From Diogma glabrata (Eukaryota; Arthropoda; Insecta; Diptera; Cylindrotomidae), in assembly GCA_963693315.1 (NCBI GenBank), contig OY856186.1, positions 84,445,496 through 84,509,495 on the forward strand: 64,000 nucleotides of DNA. Reading direction: 5' to 3'. Position numbers and translations under genes: made by a program. Within the stretch, counting starts at the first letter, position 1; every line of letters starts with the position of its first letter. Shown here in pieces: positions 11,873 through 23,869 of the stretch. Under the pieces are notes generated by a model. The model was not told the origin of the DNA. It did no database searches and worked only from the letters and a program-made list of their open reading frames with translations.

Positions 11873-12530
11873 TGGCACCCCTTTGCTGATGGCTTGTAGC
11901 AGTGTTCCGCTCTTGGCAAGGTCGCCAAATATGTGGACAGCGTGTTTCCATACAGTTTTTTATGGTTTGTATTTTTAAAGAATTTCACAATTTATAAAGT
12001 AGTATTTATAAGGTTATATAATAACACCAGTTTAATTTATTTTTATTCATAAAAGTTTTATTGTAACTTTTAGGTTTTCACCAAGAATAATGATTTTTTC
12101 AAATTTATTTATCATAAGAAACCTTTATTCACCAAGAGTAATAATTATTAATATTTATTTAATTAAAACTTTATTCACCAAGAATAATAATTATTTTAAA
12201 AGCTATGTTTTTTTTTAACTTAGAAATATTTGGACCTAAACTGCTCACCACGATAACACACAACAACTGTCTTTTTTGTTTTCTTTATCGTTGCAAACAT
12301 TGATCAAAAATTCTTATGGGCTACGTGATAAAAATGCTTTCTTGCATTTTTGGTGAAACATAAATCCATCACACAATGTAAAATATAACTTCTGTTTTAT
12401 TTTAAATAAGTTAAGAAATCATTCGATAAAATTTTGTTTACTCTAACATAATAATAAAATATGAGATTGGAGAATATAGTGTGAACATACACTGGATACG
12501 TAAGGTATACTAGTTAAGTAAACTGAAATT

Positions 12531-12645
12531 GTGGGTCGGTCACCACAATAGGATTTATATTTTCTAGGATAAGCGATTTTACTACAAAAACACAACGTAG
12601 TCTTACCAATAGTGTTCCGTATAAAAACGAAACCCTAATAATGAC
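12531..12645 (+). repeat. Dispersed-repeat tail module, copy 1
   Basis: ACCAATAGTGTTCCGTATAA followed by AACGAAACCCTAA matches the better-preserved copy at 19755-19797 and is related to 3340-3400. It probably marks the far end of the element whose head lies at 10836. Confidence 0.55.
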
Positions 12646-14351
12646 CAATAGAAGTTGAGACGAAATCTAATAAATAAGACAAATAAAATTAAAATTAACA
12701 AACATGAGTTTTCCATTTAATTTGAAATAAGCTCCAACTTGAGGTAAATTGAAAGACAAAAATTAGTTCATGCTTTTACTAATAATGTTGCACGTTCAAG
12801 GTGGGTTTGGATTAATATCCCATGCTACCTTAGTTTTTCTAATTGCAATACCCCTCACTCTGTTTTTGTGAACAAAGAGTTCTCTCAGATGTGTTTGGAG
12901 AATATATATACTCTACCACAAGCAGGTTTACTGCTGCCTCAATTTATTAATTTCTTGGAAAAGCGATCTGTTCAGTAATCCTTATTTTTTTATATTAACA
13001 TGTTTTGTAATTTATAACTCAAGCCAAAAATGAAAAACTTAAATGTTATGTGAATTTTAAATGCTTGAATATAAATCTTAAGCTATACAAAAAATGTTTT
13101 AATTAACTTTTGAACCTTACCTTACCATAAAAAATAAAACCAAAGAAATCGGTGCAAACCCATAACGAAATAATTTATCATCAACAGAAGACATAAAATA
13201 TTTGCTCCATTATTTTTAATCGAAAAACTTATCAATTAAAAAAATCTCTGTAAAAAAACCATTCGTAGAAAAATACTGTAAGATAACTAAAATCAAAATT
13301 GAATTCTTCTTTAACTTAATCAACCAAGTCAACTGACATCTTAAATTTATCTAAAACATCAAGAAAAAAAACTATTAAACAAAAAAGAAATTAATAGCTG
13401 TAATTTATTTAATTACCGGTTCTTGTTCATGTTATTTCGTACCAAAAGATTGAAAGGAAAATTAATTTTTTTTTGTTTAATTGCTTTTTCCCGTTTGATT
13501 CGTCTCCAAATGACTTTAATTCCATTTGAAATTTTTACCCTCAACTTTAATCAACTTTTAATTATTTTTATCACAGTTTTCTTCTGTATCTATTGTCATT
13601 GTTTTTTTTTCGCGTAATTAGTGATTCATTTTTTTGTTATTTTTTCTTGCTTTTCTTTTGATTTCATTTGCTTTTTGTATTTTTAAAAGATACACAATAT
13701 AAAATTAGGGAATGTTATTATTTGTTATACTTTTTCCAAAAATGTCGAAATGGTTATGAAGACCAATTCAATATGACCAAATGAACCAAATAGACGATAC
13801 ATCTTGGTGAAGAATATATAAACTAATGTCGAATTCTTTTTGTCCAGAGTGAAAAAGTGATTTTTTTTTCATAATTTAAAGAACATGCAAAAATATGATC
13901 CAGTTTTGTAGTTGTATTTGTGAAATGTCATTGAATATTTTTGTAATTAATTGTATTTAATTAATTAGTTTATTATTAATTTTTAATTTAAAACACGATT
14001 TAAACAATATTTTATTTAAAAAGTTAGTATTTCACTATTAAAAAAAATAATAAGTAAATTGCGTTTTGTTTGTTTACTAATTTTGACAGATTTTTTAAAT
14101 GTATTTGTATTCTTTATTGTATTTTATAGTATTGTATTGTATTCTTTTGTATTCTTTATTGTATTTTATTGTATTTTTTTTTTAGCTCTAGCTAAAAATC
14201 TAGATTCAAAAAAAAGATTTTAGTGCAAAAAAAAATCACTTTTTTTTGTCAAATAGAATACGTTATGTCAAAAAAACTTGATCTAGATGGGCGTGTTTAG
14301 AGCAATTTTTTTGGCGAAAAGAATTCGACATAAAAAAACTGGTAACATATC
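12646..14351. other. AT-rich DNA, no gene seen; low-complexity TTGTATT tract
   Basis: No gene is supported. At 14098-14185 there is an imperfect repeat of TTGTATTCTTTA/TTGTATTTTA. Near 13829-13870 and 14230-14335 a weak inverted similarity involving TCGAATTCTTTT can be seen. The short open frame at 13423-13617 is hydrophobic and T-rich and is not supported. Confidence 0.5.
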
Positions 14352-14530
14352 TAAAAAAAGTCGGACAAGTGCGAATAAAATTCGCTCGCCAAGGGTTCCA
14401 TGAATGTAAAAGAACACAATATCAAAAATAAATGACATATAGTTATGTTGTAAAGTCTTTATATCGCCAGACTATGGACGCATAACAGAATAAATGTTTA
14501 ATCGTAAACGTCAATAGTAAATGTCAATCA
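14352..14530 (+). repeat. Dispersed-repeat head module, copy 2
   Basis: AAAAAGTCGGACAAGTGCGA, then TTCGCTCGCCAAGGGTTCC, then TATCGCCAGACTATGGACGC. This is the clearest of the three head modules. With the tail at 19755-19797 it may delimit one large composite element, within which the two satellite arrays have expanded. Confidence 0.6.
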
Positions 14531-14689
14531 CATCTACATTGATCAAAAATCTTACTTGAGGTCAAATCTTATCCATAGCTGTTTATGTTAGCTAAAGAAA
14601 GATTTAACCAGTATTTTAATGGTCTAAATTGGGAATCTTTGTGCTATAAATCAGCGTCGAAATATAGGGTGGTATGCATACACTTAAAA

Positions 14690-16375
14690 TAGCACTTTTT
14701 TTCATCAAAAACTAAAAAACTATGCATCGCAGAATTCTAAAAAATGTTGCAATGTTTCTTAAATTAAGTGTTCTTTTAAATGACACCCCACTCGTTTGGT
14801 TCCAAAAAAGTTTTTTTTTGAACTCCCCACACCCATCCCCTAAACACACAGAAATATAATTATTTGAGAGTTCGCTATAATTTTCGTTCAAAATAAAGCC
14901 AATTTCGCGTCTCTATGAATTTTTTCAATTTTTTCTGTCAATCAGTGTCGAAACGTAGGGGTGGGAACGGTCTGGAGTTTGCACATTTTTTAGAATTACT
15001 CAAAAACGGTGTACAGGAAAATTCTAAAAACAAATGCAATGTTTCTGAAATTTGGTGCTCTTTTAAATGATACCCCACTCGCTTAGGTCAAAAAAAGTTT
15101 TTTTTACCCTGTTTACACCCATCCCCTAAACACACAGAAATATAATTATTTGAGAGTTCGCTATAATTTTCGTTCAAAATATAGCAAACTTCCTGTCTCT
15201 ATGAATTTTCTCAATTTTTCTGTCAATCAGTGTCGAAACGTAGGGGGGGGGAACAGTCTGGAATTTGCACATTCTTTAGAATAACTCCAAAACTGTGTTC
15301 CGCAAAATTCTCAAAAAAATTGCAATGTTTTGGAAATTTAGTGTTCTTTCAAATGAAACCCCACTCGCTTGGGTCAAAAAAAGTTTTTTTTACCCTCCTT
15401 ACACCCATCCCCTAAACACACAGAAATATAATTATTTGAGAGTTCGCTACAGTTTTCTTTCAAAATATAGCAAACTACCTGTCTCTATGAATTTTCTCAA
15501 TTTTTTCTGTCAATCAGTGTAGAAACGTAGGGGAGGGACAGTCTGGAATTTGCACATTCTTTGGAATAACTCCAAAACTGTGTTCCGCAAAATTCTCCAA
15601 AAAATTGTAATGTCTTGGAAATTTAGTGCTCTTTTAAATGATATCCCACTCGCTTGGGTCAAAAAAAGTTGTTTTTTACCTTCCTTACACCGCCTTACTT
15701 TTTAGAATAACTCAAAAACGGTGTACCGGAAAGTTCTAAAAAAATTGCAATGTTTCTGAAACTTGGTGTTCTTTCAAATGACACCCCACTCGTTTGGGTC
15801 AAAAAAAGTTTTTTTTTACCCTCCTTACAGCCATCCCCTAAACACACTGAAATATAATTATTTGAGAGTTCGCTATAATTTTCGTTCAAAATATAGCAAA
15901 CCTCCGGTCTCTATGAATTTTTTCAATTTTTTTTGTCAATCAGTGTCGAAACAGAGGGGGGGGAGGAACGGTCTGGAATTTGCACACTTTTTAGAATAAC
16001 TCAAAAACGGTGTACCGAAAAATTCTAAAAAAAATTGCAAAGTTTCTGAAATTTAGTGTTCTTTCAAATGACACCCCACTCGCTTGGGCCGAAAAAGTTT
16101 TTTTTCACCCTTCCCCACCCCAATCCCTTAAAAACACAAAAAAATAATTATTTGAGAGTTCGCTATATTTTTCGTTCAGAGTTTATCAAACTTCCTGTCT
16201 CTGTGAATTTTTTCAAATTTTTCTGTTAATTAGGCTCGAAATGCAAGGGGGGGAGACCAACTTTTTGTGTCACTTTATTGATAATAATTCAAAAACTATG
16301 CATTGCAAAATTCTAAAAAAATGGAAATATTTCTAAAATCAAGTGCTCTTTCAAATGACACCATACATGACCGGG
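14690..16375 (+). repeat. Satellite array, about 288-bp unit
   Basis: Six or seven units follow each other. The landmark AAATGA(C/T)ACCCCACTCG or a close variant occurs near 14775, 15064, 15352, 15637, 15777, 16067 and 16352. Intervals are therefore about 285-290 bp, except one shortened unit of about 140 bp. Each unit also has CCCTAAACACACAGAAATAT, AATTATTTGAGAGTTCGCTA and TTTTTCTGTCAATCAGTGTC. Several short open frames recur with the unit and are repeat artefacts. Confidence 0.9.
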
Positions 16376-16599
16376 TTTTAAATGATGTTTTTACTCCTTA
16401 ACATTCCCACCCCTTTAATATATATAGTTATGAGTGTCTGCCACTTTTCTATATTTTTCATTAAAATCCTACTCAATTTTCTATCATTCCAAATATATTT
16501 CAAGATTTTCGATGAAGTAGGGTCGGAGTTATTCGGGGCAATAAAACATCCCGAAAACGTCATTTTTAAAAATTATACAATAAATGGTGAGGTGTAAAA

Positions 16600-18914
16600 T
16601 TCCAAAATATCGGATTGGTTTTTGTGAACAATTAAACTTAAGTACATATTGGAAATCACTTGAATTTTGCCATTCGAAATAACTTTTCATTTTCTCTAAA
16701 ATTCCTTTAGAAAAAATTTTGTTGTGTTTCGTGTCAGGAATCGAACTACATTCATCAGAGATAGATTGTTCAAATCCCGTGTGTCTTACACAACTTAGCC
16801 AAAGCGGCGATGACGAAACATATTTTAATTTTGATGTTCAGATAATTTCTAAATTGAAACTTCATCATTTTTCATATTTACTTAAGTTGAATTTTTCATC
16901 TATGATTACATATTGAAAATTGTATTTCTTTGGTATTTTTTGTATTAGATTTCTAGATATTACGATGTGTGAATTCATAGGATGAGAGAATATTTCGTCA
17001 ACATCTAAGTCAACATTCTAATCAAAATCCTAAGTCACGAGTGTAAAGTCATTATTGATTGTTGCCAATCAATGCGAAACTTAATATCTGACGTAAAGTC
17101 AATATGTTGTTATATTTTTGGTTAGGAAATATAGACAACATTAGGGGAGTTTTTAATTTCGGATTGGTTTTTGTGAACAATTAACATGTTGGAAACATGT
17201 ACATGTTGGAAATCACTTGAATTTTTGCAATTCGAAATAACTTTTCATTTTCTCTAAAAATCCTTTTAGAAAAAATTTGTTGTGTTTCGTGTCAGGATTC
17301 GAACTACATTCGTCAGAGACACATTGTTCAAATCCCGTGTGTTTTACACAACTTAGCCAAAGCGGCGATGACGAAACATATTTTAATTTTGATGTTCAGA
17401 TAATTTCTAAATTGAAACTTCATCATTTTTCATATTTACTTAAGTTGAATTTTTCATCTATGATTACATATTGAAAATTGTATTTCTTTGGTATTTTTTG
17501 TATTAAATTTCTAGATATTACGATGTGTGAATTCATAGGATGAGAGAATATTTCGTCAACATCTAAGTCAACATTCTAATCAACATCCTAAGTCACGAGT
17601 GTAAAGTCATTATTGATTGTTGCCAATCAATGCGAAACTTAATATCTGACGTAAAGTCAATATGTTGTTATATTTTTGGTTAGGAAATATAGACAACATT
17701 TGGCGAATTTTTAATTTCGGATTGGTTTTTGTGAACAATTAAGCTTAATTACATATTGGAAATCACTTGAGTTTTGCAATTCGAAATAACTTTTCATTTT
17801 CTCTAAAATTCCTTTAGAAAAAATTTTGTTGTGTTTCGTGTCAGGATTTGAACTACATTCATCAGAGACACATTGCTCAAATCCCGTGTGTCTTACACAA
17901 CTTAGCCAAAGCGGCGATGACGAAACATATTTTAATTTTGATGTTCAGATAATTTCTAAATTGAAACTTCATCATTTTTCATATTTACTTAAGTTGAATT
18001 TTTCATCTATGATTACATATTGAAAATTGTATTTCTTTGGTATTTTTTGTATTAAATTTCTAGATATTACGATGTGTGAATTCATAGGATGAGAGAATAT
18101 TTCGTCAACATCTAAGTCAACATTCTAATCAACATCCTAGGTCACGAGTGTAAAGTCATTATTGATTGTGGCCAATCAATGCGTAACTTAATATCTGACG
18201 TAAAGTCAATATGTTGTTATATTTTTGGTTAGGAAATATAGACAACATTAGGGGAGTTTTTAATTTCGGATTGGTTTTTGTGAACAATTAAGCTTAAGTA
18301 CATATTGGAAATCACTTGAATCTTGCAATTCGAAATAACTTTTCATTTTCTCTAAAATTCCTTTAGAAAAATTTTGTGGTGTTTCGTGTCAGGATTCGAA
18401 CTACATTCATCAGAGACACATTGTTCAAATCCCGTGTGTCTTACACAACTTAGTCAAAGCAGCGATGACGAAACATATTTTAATTTTGATGTTCAGATAA
18501 TTTCTAAATTGAAACTTCATCATTTTTCATATTTACTTAAGTTGAATTTTTCATCTATGATTACATATTGAAAATTGTATTTCTTTGGTATTTTTTTTGT
18601 ATTAAATTTCTAGATATTACGATGTGTGAATTCATAGGATGAGAGAATATTTCGTCAACATCTAAGTCAACATTCTAATCAACATCCTAAGTCACGAGTG
18701 TAAAGTCATTATTGATTGTTGTCAATCAATGCGAAACTTAATATCTGACGTAAAGTCAATATGTTGTTATATTTTTGGTTAGGAAATATAGACAACATTA
18801 GGGGAGTTTTTAATTTCGGATTGGTTTTTGTGAACAATTAAGCTAAAGTACATATTGGAAATCACTTGAATTTTGCAATTCGAAATAACTTTTCATTTTC
18901 TCTAAAATTCCTTT
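16600..18914 (+). repeat. Tandem array, about 550-bp unit, forward copies
   Basis: Four near-identical units lie head to tail, with equivalent points at 16719, 17277, 17826 and 18374 (steps of 558, 549 and 548). A fifth begins before the array reverses near 18915. Each contains the same 65-codon open frame beginning MLCFVSGFELHSSE (MW in the fourth). The opposite strand of this segment has tRNA-like pol III boxes, so the frame is more likely an antisense by-product than a gene. The pairs GTAAAGTCATTATTGATTG and TAATATCTGACGTAAAGTC are other landmarks. Confidence 0.9.
17291..17370 (-). ncRNA. tRNA-like pol III promoter region (SINE head) in the 550-bp unit
   Basis: On the minus strand, TGGCTAAGTTG (17349-17359) fits the A-box consensus. 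AGTTCGAATCC (17295-17305) fits the B-box at all but its first base. The two boxes are about 43 nt apart, as in tRNAs with a long variable arm. Equivalent sequence is in every unit, with a damaged B-box in the first. This suggests the satellite derives from a tRNA-related SINE. No complete cloverleaf is claimed. Confidence 0.5.
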
Positions 18915-19620
18915 GGCTTTGGCTAAGTTGTGTAAGACACACGGGATTTGAACAATGTGTCTCTGATGAATGTAGTTCGAATCCTGACACGAAACACAAC
19001 AACATTTTTTCTAAAGGAATTTTAGAGAAAATGAAAAGTTATTTCGAATTGCAAAATTCAAGTAATTTCCAATATGTACTTAAGCTTAATTGTTCACAAA
19101 AACCAATCCGAAATTAAAAACTCCCCTAATGTTGTCTATATTTCCTAACCAAAAATATAACAACATATTGACTTTACGTCAGATATTAAGTTTCGCATTG
19201 ATTGGCAACAATCAATAATGACTTTACACTCGTGACTTAGGATTTTGATTAGAATGTTGACTTAGATGTTGACGAAATATTCTCTCATCCTATGAATTCA
19301 CACATCGTAATATCTAGAAATTTAATACAAAAAATACCAAAGAAATACAATTTTCAATATGTAATCATAGATGAAAAATTCAACTTAAGTAAATATGAAA
19401 AATGATGAAGTTTCAATTTAGAAATTATCTGAACATCAAAATTAAAATATGTTTCATCATCGCCGCTTTGGCTAAGCTGTGTAAGACACACGGAATTTGA
19501 ACAATGTGTCTCTGATGAATGTAGTTCGAATCCTGACACGAAACACAACAAAATTTTTTCTAAAGGAATTTTAGAGAAAATGAAAAGTTATTTCGAATTG
19601 AAAAATTCAAGTGAAACAAA
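18915..19620 (-). repeat. Same 550-bp repeat, inverted copies
   Basis: From about 18915 the sequence is the reverse complement of the preceding units: TTTGGCTAAGTTGTGTAAG on the plus strand, then the remainder of a unit, then a second SINE-like segment at 19460-19550. The 65-codon frame is present on the minus strand at 19354-19551. The junction fuses CTCTAAAATTCCTTT directly to GGCTTTGGCTAAG, so the turn is abrupt. Confidence 0.85.
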
Positions 19621-19629
19621 TGAGCACAA

Positions 19630-19797
19630 CTTTATTTATTTTTTAACCTGCCATCTTGTGTGGATAAGTTAGTTTTATAAGCACCTCAAATTTTAAGTTC
19701 ATCGGATTAATGGTTCACGAGATAATCGAAATATAGTGAAAAACACGTTGTACTCTCACCAATAGTGTTCCGTATAAAAAACGGAACCCTAAAAACA
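19630..19797 (+). repeat. Dispersed-repeat tail module, copy 2
   Basis: GGTTCACGAGATAATCGAAA, then CACCAATAGTGTTCCGTAT, then AACGGAACCCTAAAAA. It matches 12590-12640 and complements the head module at 14352. Confidence 0.6.
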
Positions 19798-20182
19798 GGG
19801 CAGTTTTTATTATCTACTATAGCAGCTCAATTTAGTTCCATAGTTAGAATTTTTCTGAAAATTTTGAGTTAGAACAAATATATTTTACAAGAATTAGTGA
19901 TGACCTTCTACTTTGGATAAGTTCGTAGATGAGCAAAATTCCGAGTGTGGTTATTTAACTGCTCATGTGAAGAAAATTTTTACAAAATTCCAGACCTTTG
20001 CTGTTAGAGGTGGTTGAGTAATCAAAAATAAGCAAAGTTGTTTTCGTTTGTTTTGCTGGGCTACAATACGAAGTCTTTGACAAAAAACATAATTTTTACC
20101 AGTAATAAAAGCTCTTTCGACCCAAATGAATGGGTTATTGGGCAGAACACCTAGTTTAGGAAACATTACTTATTTTAATTTA
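19798..20182. other. No gene seen
   Basis: Moderately AT-rich DNA between the repeat tail and the minisatellite element. The minus-strand frame 19963-20166 has no recognisable domain. Confidence 0.4.
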
Positions 20183-20805
20183 AAAGCAATTGTTTATTTT
20201 TGAAGTAAAACTTCTTTAGGCGCGTTATGAGAATTTTGCAACGGAAGTACAAAAAACGAATATAATATTCGGCAAATATACGATACAATCCGATTATGAC
20301 ACACATATTTGAAATATTCACTGGCTTTTGGTGCATTATATAGAAATAGTTCATATTTTTCGATGCTTAAAAATTTAACAGAAATTCAATTAAAAAAACA
20401 TAATTTTGAATTAAATTTATTGATTTTCAATCCAAGTTTTTGGAGTATTTTCATTTAATTTAATATCAGTTTTCAAAATATTATATGTCTGCTCCATTTT
20501 TGTTTACAATGGATGCTTAGACTCGTAAAATAATACAAATGGCAGCACATTTGGCTTTTTTAAAGGCAGAGAAATAAGTTGTCGCAAATCTTGGTAAATG
20601 GCATATATAATGAAATATAAGATGACAAAAAGCACCGTTTTAAAATTTGAGCAAAATCGAATAACTGGTTTAGGAATGGAAGCATGTTTGGTGGATCTTT
20701 TTGGTTTGTATGGTCAAGTGATTCATTTGTTTATTTGTTATTTTATTTTTTATTCACTTATGCAGTCTCGTACTAAATGTTTTATGAGTTGGATGTGTCG
20801 ATTGT
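20183..20805 (+). repeat. Left flank of minisatellite-bearing element, copy A
   Basis: GAAGTAAAACTTCTTTAGGC followed by GCGTTATGAGAATTTTGCAA near 20200-20240 is homologous to GAAGTGAAACTTCTTTATCG near 56518 and 60647. GTACTAAATGTTTTATGAG and GGATGTGTCGATTGTAGATG directly precede the minisatellite in all three copies. The shared flank indicates a dispersed mobile family that carries the minisatellite inside it. Confidence 0.6.
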
Positions 20806-21605
20806 AGATGGTGGTCATGGTGGTCATTGTCGTCATGGTGGCCATGGTGGTGATGGTGGTCATGGTAGTCATGGTTGTAATAGTGGTCATGGTGGTCATG
20901 GTGGTCATAGTGGTAATGGTGATCACGGTATTCACGGTGGTCATTGTGGTCACGGTGGTCACGGTGGTCATAGTGGTCATGGTGTTCATTGTGGTCATGG
21001 TGGTCATGGTAGTCGTGGTGGTCATGGTGATCATGGTGTTCATGGTGCTCATAGTGGTCATGGTGGTTAGGGTGGTCATGGTGGTCACGGCGGTCATGGT
21101 GTTCACGGTGGTCATGATGGTCATGTTGGTCATGGCGGTCATGGTGGTCATAGTGGTCAAGGTGGTCATGGTGGTCATGGTGGTCATGGTGGTCATGGTG
21201 GTCATAGTGGTTATGGTGATAATGGTGGTCATGGTGGTCATGGTGTTCACGGTGGTCATGGTGATCATGGTGGCCATGGTGGTCACGATGGTCATGGGGT
21301 TTATGGTGGTCATGATCGTCATGGTGGTCATGGTAGTCATAGTGGTCATGGTGGCTATGGTGGTCATGGTGGTCACGGTGGTCATGGTGGTCATGGTGTT
21401 CACAGTGGTCATGATGGTCATGGTGTTCACGGTGGTCATGATGTTCAATGTTCATGTTGGTCATGGTGGTCATGGTGATCAAAGTGGTCATGGTAGTCAT
21501 GGTGGTAATGGTGATCACGGTGGTAATGGTGGTTATGGTGTTCACGGTGGTCATGATGGTCATGATGGTCATGGTTGTGTCACGGTGGTCATGGTGGTCA
21601 TGGTG
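20806..21605 (+). repeat. Minisatellite (GGTGGTCAT)n, copy A
   Basis: About 800 bp of the 9-bp unit GGTGGTCAT, with common variants GGTGTTCAC, GGTGATCAT, GGTAGTCAT and ATGGTCATG. The period is a multiple of three and the unit has no stop, so several frames on both strands stay open for hundreds of codons (Gly-His, Val-Met or Thr-Met polymers). None shows a start context, exon signal or non-repetitive domain, so I do not call a protein. The plus strand is strongly G-rich over C. Confidence 0.95.
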
Positions 21606-21683
21606 TTTAGAGTTTGCATCCCGGGCTTTCCTGGGCGGGAAAACATATTTGTGTTGATTAAATTTGTTTTGTTAAATAGAAAA

Positions 21684-22206
21684 ATGAGTGCGTGTAATCT
21701 TTGCACGCGGTTAAAATAAATTTCTTTGGCTACTGTGGCAGGTATTAATAAAAAGATGAAATATAAAATAAATATGTCATATTGCAATCTAGAGTTGCAT
21801 TTCTTGATAATATAATTTACTGTGTAATAAAAAGCAATATTTACATAATGTATTACAAAGTCACTTCAATTATTAGCATAATTGAAATATGAAATTAGAG
21901 GTTTATGACAAATTTGCTAAATTTATTGAAAAATGTATCAATTGTTGTACCAATTGTTAAATTAACTGGACATGTATTCATCGTGAAATTTTATTTGTAA
22001 TACGTTGTAAGACTTTGTAAAACATGTAAATATGGCTTTTTATTACACATTGTTGTAATTTATATTATCAAGAATATTAGAAAGAAACCTAAATTTCAAT
22101 ATGAAATATCTATTTTATTTTATATTTAATATTTTTAGTAATACCTGCTGCAGTGGCCAAAGAAGTTTTACTTCAACAGCGTGTAAAGATTACGCACTTC
22201 ATTTTT
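21684..22206. mobile_element. Foldback element adjoining the minisatellite
   Basis: GTGCGTGTAATCTTTGCACG, then TTTCTTTGGCTACTGTGGCA, then GGTATTA (21688-21750) is mirrored at about 22138-22205. Farther in, TGATAATATAATTTACTGTG is mirrored near 22050-22070. Arms of about 150 bp with some mismatches enclose an AT-rich loop. No ORF is present. Confidence 0.65.
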
Positions 22207-23869
22207 TTTCCGTGAATCTTCTTTAGACCTTGAGTTTCTTACATTACTTGATCAACTTACAAGATCTGGAGTAGTAAGATATTTTACTTTACCAAGCTTG
22301 TCAAATTTTCGTTATCCCTTTTTATTAACGTTACTTATTTTGCTAGGAAAAGTGATAAGTAAAAAATTTTAAGGCCTTTCCTTTGCAACTTTAACAAATT
22401 AATATTTTTCAGACTGTTCGAATAGATAAGGAAAATTATGCGAATATCTTTATTTAGTGCAAAAGCTGATTTTCAACAAATACAGCTTTTGTAAAAAACA
22501 AATTTTAATCTGAAACCACATGATATTTTCCAACGGTTCTTATTAATCAGAAATATCTCAAGCTGGTTAGTGGTATATTTCATGTCTCATTTCAGGTTCA
22601 ATTGGAAACATTTCATTTCATTCAAATAATTACTTTTATGTGTCAAAGGTTTTTAGTTCAAAATGCTCCAAATGCTGAAAAAATGTATTTCAATAATTAT
22701 TTTGACATACTATTATTTGGACACACTTATAACACAAAACTCAAAGTGCTGAGCCCACGTACAGATGTTGGCTATAATGATTTATCACATCCCAAGTTAT
22801 TACAAATAATCACTTATAATTAACGTTTTTTAAGCAAAAAATGACGATAGTTTTTTTTACATAATTTTGTGACGTATGTCCAGTACAGTTTTCGTAGAAA
22901 TTTCCGTTGTCAAAACTAATTTCTGTCACATAGAATTATTAATAAAATTGGAACACTGACCTTTTTTTAACGTTAACTTTTCTATTCTTAAGAAAAAATT
23001 GAAAATGTGATTTTGTTTTGTCAAATTCATTTCTAAATTCATTTCAATTTAATTCAGGTAGTAGCTTTAGTGAACAATGTGCTTTCTTAATAATGGAATC
23101 ACTATCAGAAACAGTAGAGGGATTATATGCCATGAGATTTTAAATTTCCGAAAATGTACCTCGATTCTGGTTCTATGAGAAAAAATGAGGTGGAATGGAA
23201 TTATTATTTATCTCGAATTTTGGTTTCTCACTAAATAATTCCATTCCACTAATTGGTATTCTTGTTCTCTTTTCGAGATGTCGTTTTTAGTACAAGTTCT
23301 AAACTATTACAAATGTTTGAAAATGGAATTCATCTGTCAGTTTATTAACTGTTTTTATTTGCGTTTTTTTCGATAGCTAGTTTTCAAGTTGTGCTATAGA
23401 TTTTAGAGATAAAATTATTTTTTAGAATTAAATAGTGTATTTGAATAAATAGTGTATTTGCTACATCGTTCCATTTTCCTATTTCCGTCTGCCTAATCAA
23501 ATCTGCGAGAAGTATACAAAACAATATGTTGTATATTTAAATTAAATAAATAATTTAATTTTTCCAAATTAGTTATTGATAAATAGTAAAATTAAATTAA
23601 TAAAATATCGTTAAGTCCCACGCGCCAAATCAACATTTTCCTCTAAATAATTAACTAAAAGTTCTTTTGGCATGATTACTTGAACTTAGGCACAAGCGGA
23701 TTTATTTTTTTTAAGGGTAAATTATGTATATTGTATAATTAAGTATATTCATGAAACGTTGGTAAAAGCTTTCAAAATCATGAGAAAGATTTTATCAGCT
23801 TTTGGAGAACATTGGATAAAGGGTTGGAGGGTTCACCATACAATTGGTAGATTTTACCCAATGTTTTTT
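22207..23869. other. AT-rich DNA, no gene seen
   Basis: No supported gene. A short inverted pair (ATGAGGTGGAATGGAATTATT near 23186 and AATAATTCCATTCCACTAAT near 23234) forms a local hairpin. The plus-strand frame 22602-22823 has no recognisable domain. Confidence 0.45.

Noticed and set aside
11564..11988. Minus-strand ORFs rich in FGK/HFW repeats as a repeat protein
   Set aside because: They read through a minisatellite in three frames and extend into a LINE tail.
15230..15999. Short ORFs recurring in the 288-bp satellite
   Set aside because: They appear and disappear with single-base differences between units and change frame.
17291..17370. A functional tRNA gene in the 550-bp unit
   Set aside because: Pol III boxes are present but I could not close acceptor and anticodon stems convincingly, so only a tRNA-like SINE head is claimed.
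16719..19551. Conserved 65-codon frame in five satellite units as a gene family
   Set aside because: Conservation follows the homogeneity of the whole 550-bp unit, and the opposite strand explains the segment as a tRNA-like SINE head.
14690..19620. CRISPR array
   Set aside because: Units are about 288 or 550 bp without short repeats and unique spacers, and the DNA is eukaryotic in character.
20754..21719. Open frames up to 303 codons with Val-Met, Thr-Met or Asp-His polymers
   Set aside because: The 9-bp unit is stop-free in several frames on both strands, so openness carries no coding evidence. The same applies to 56928-57563 and 61043-61678.
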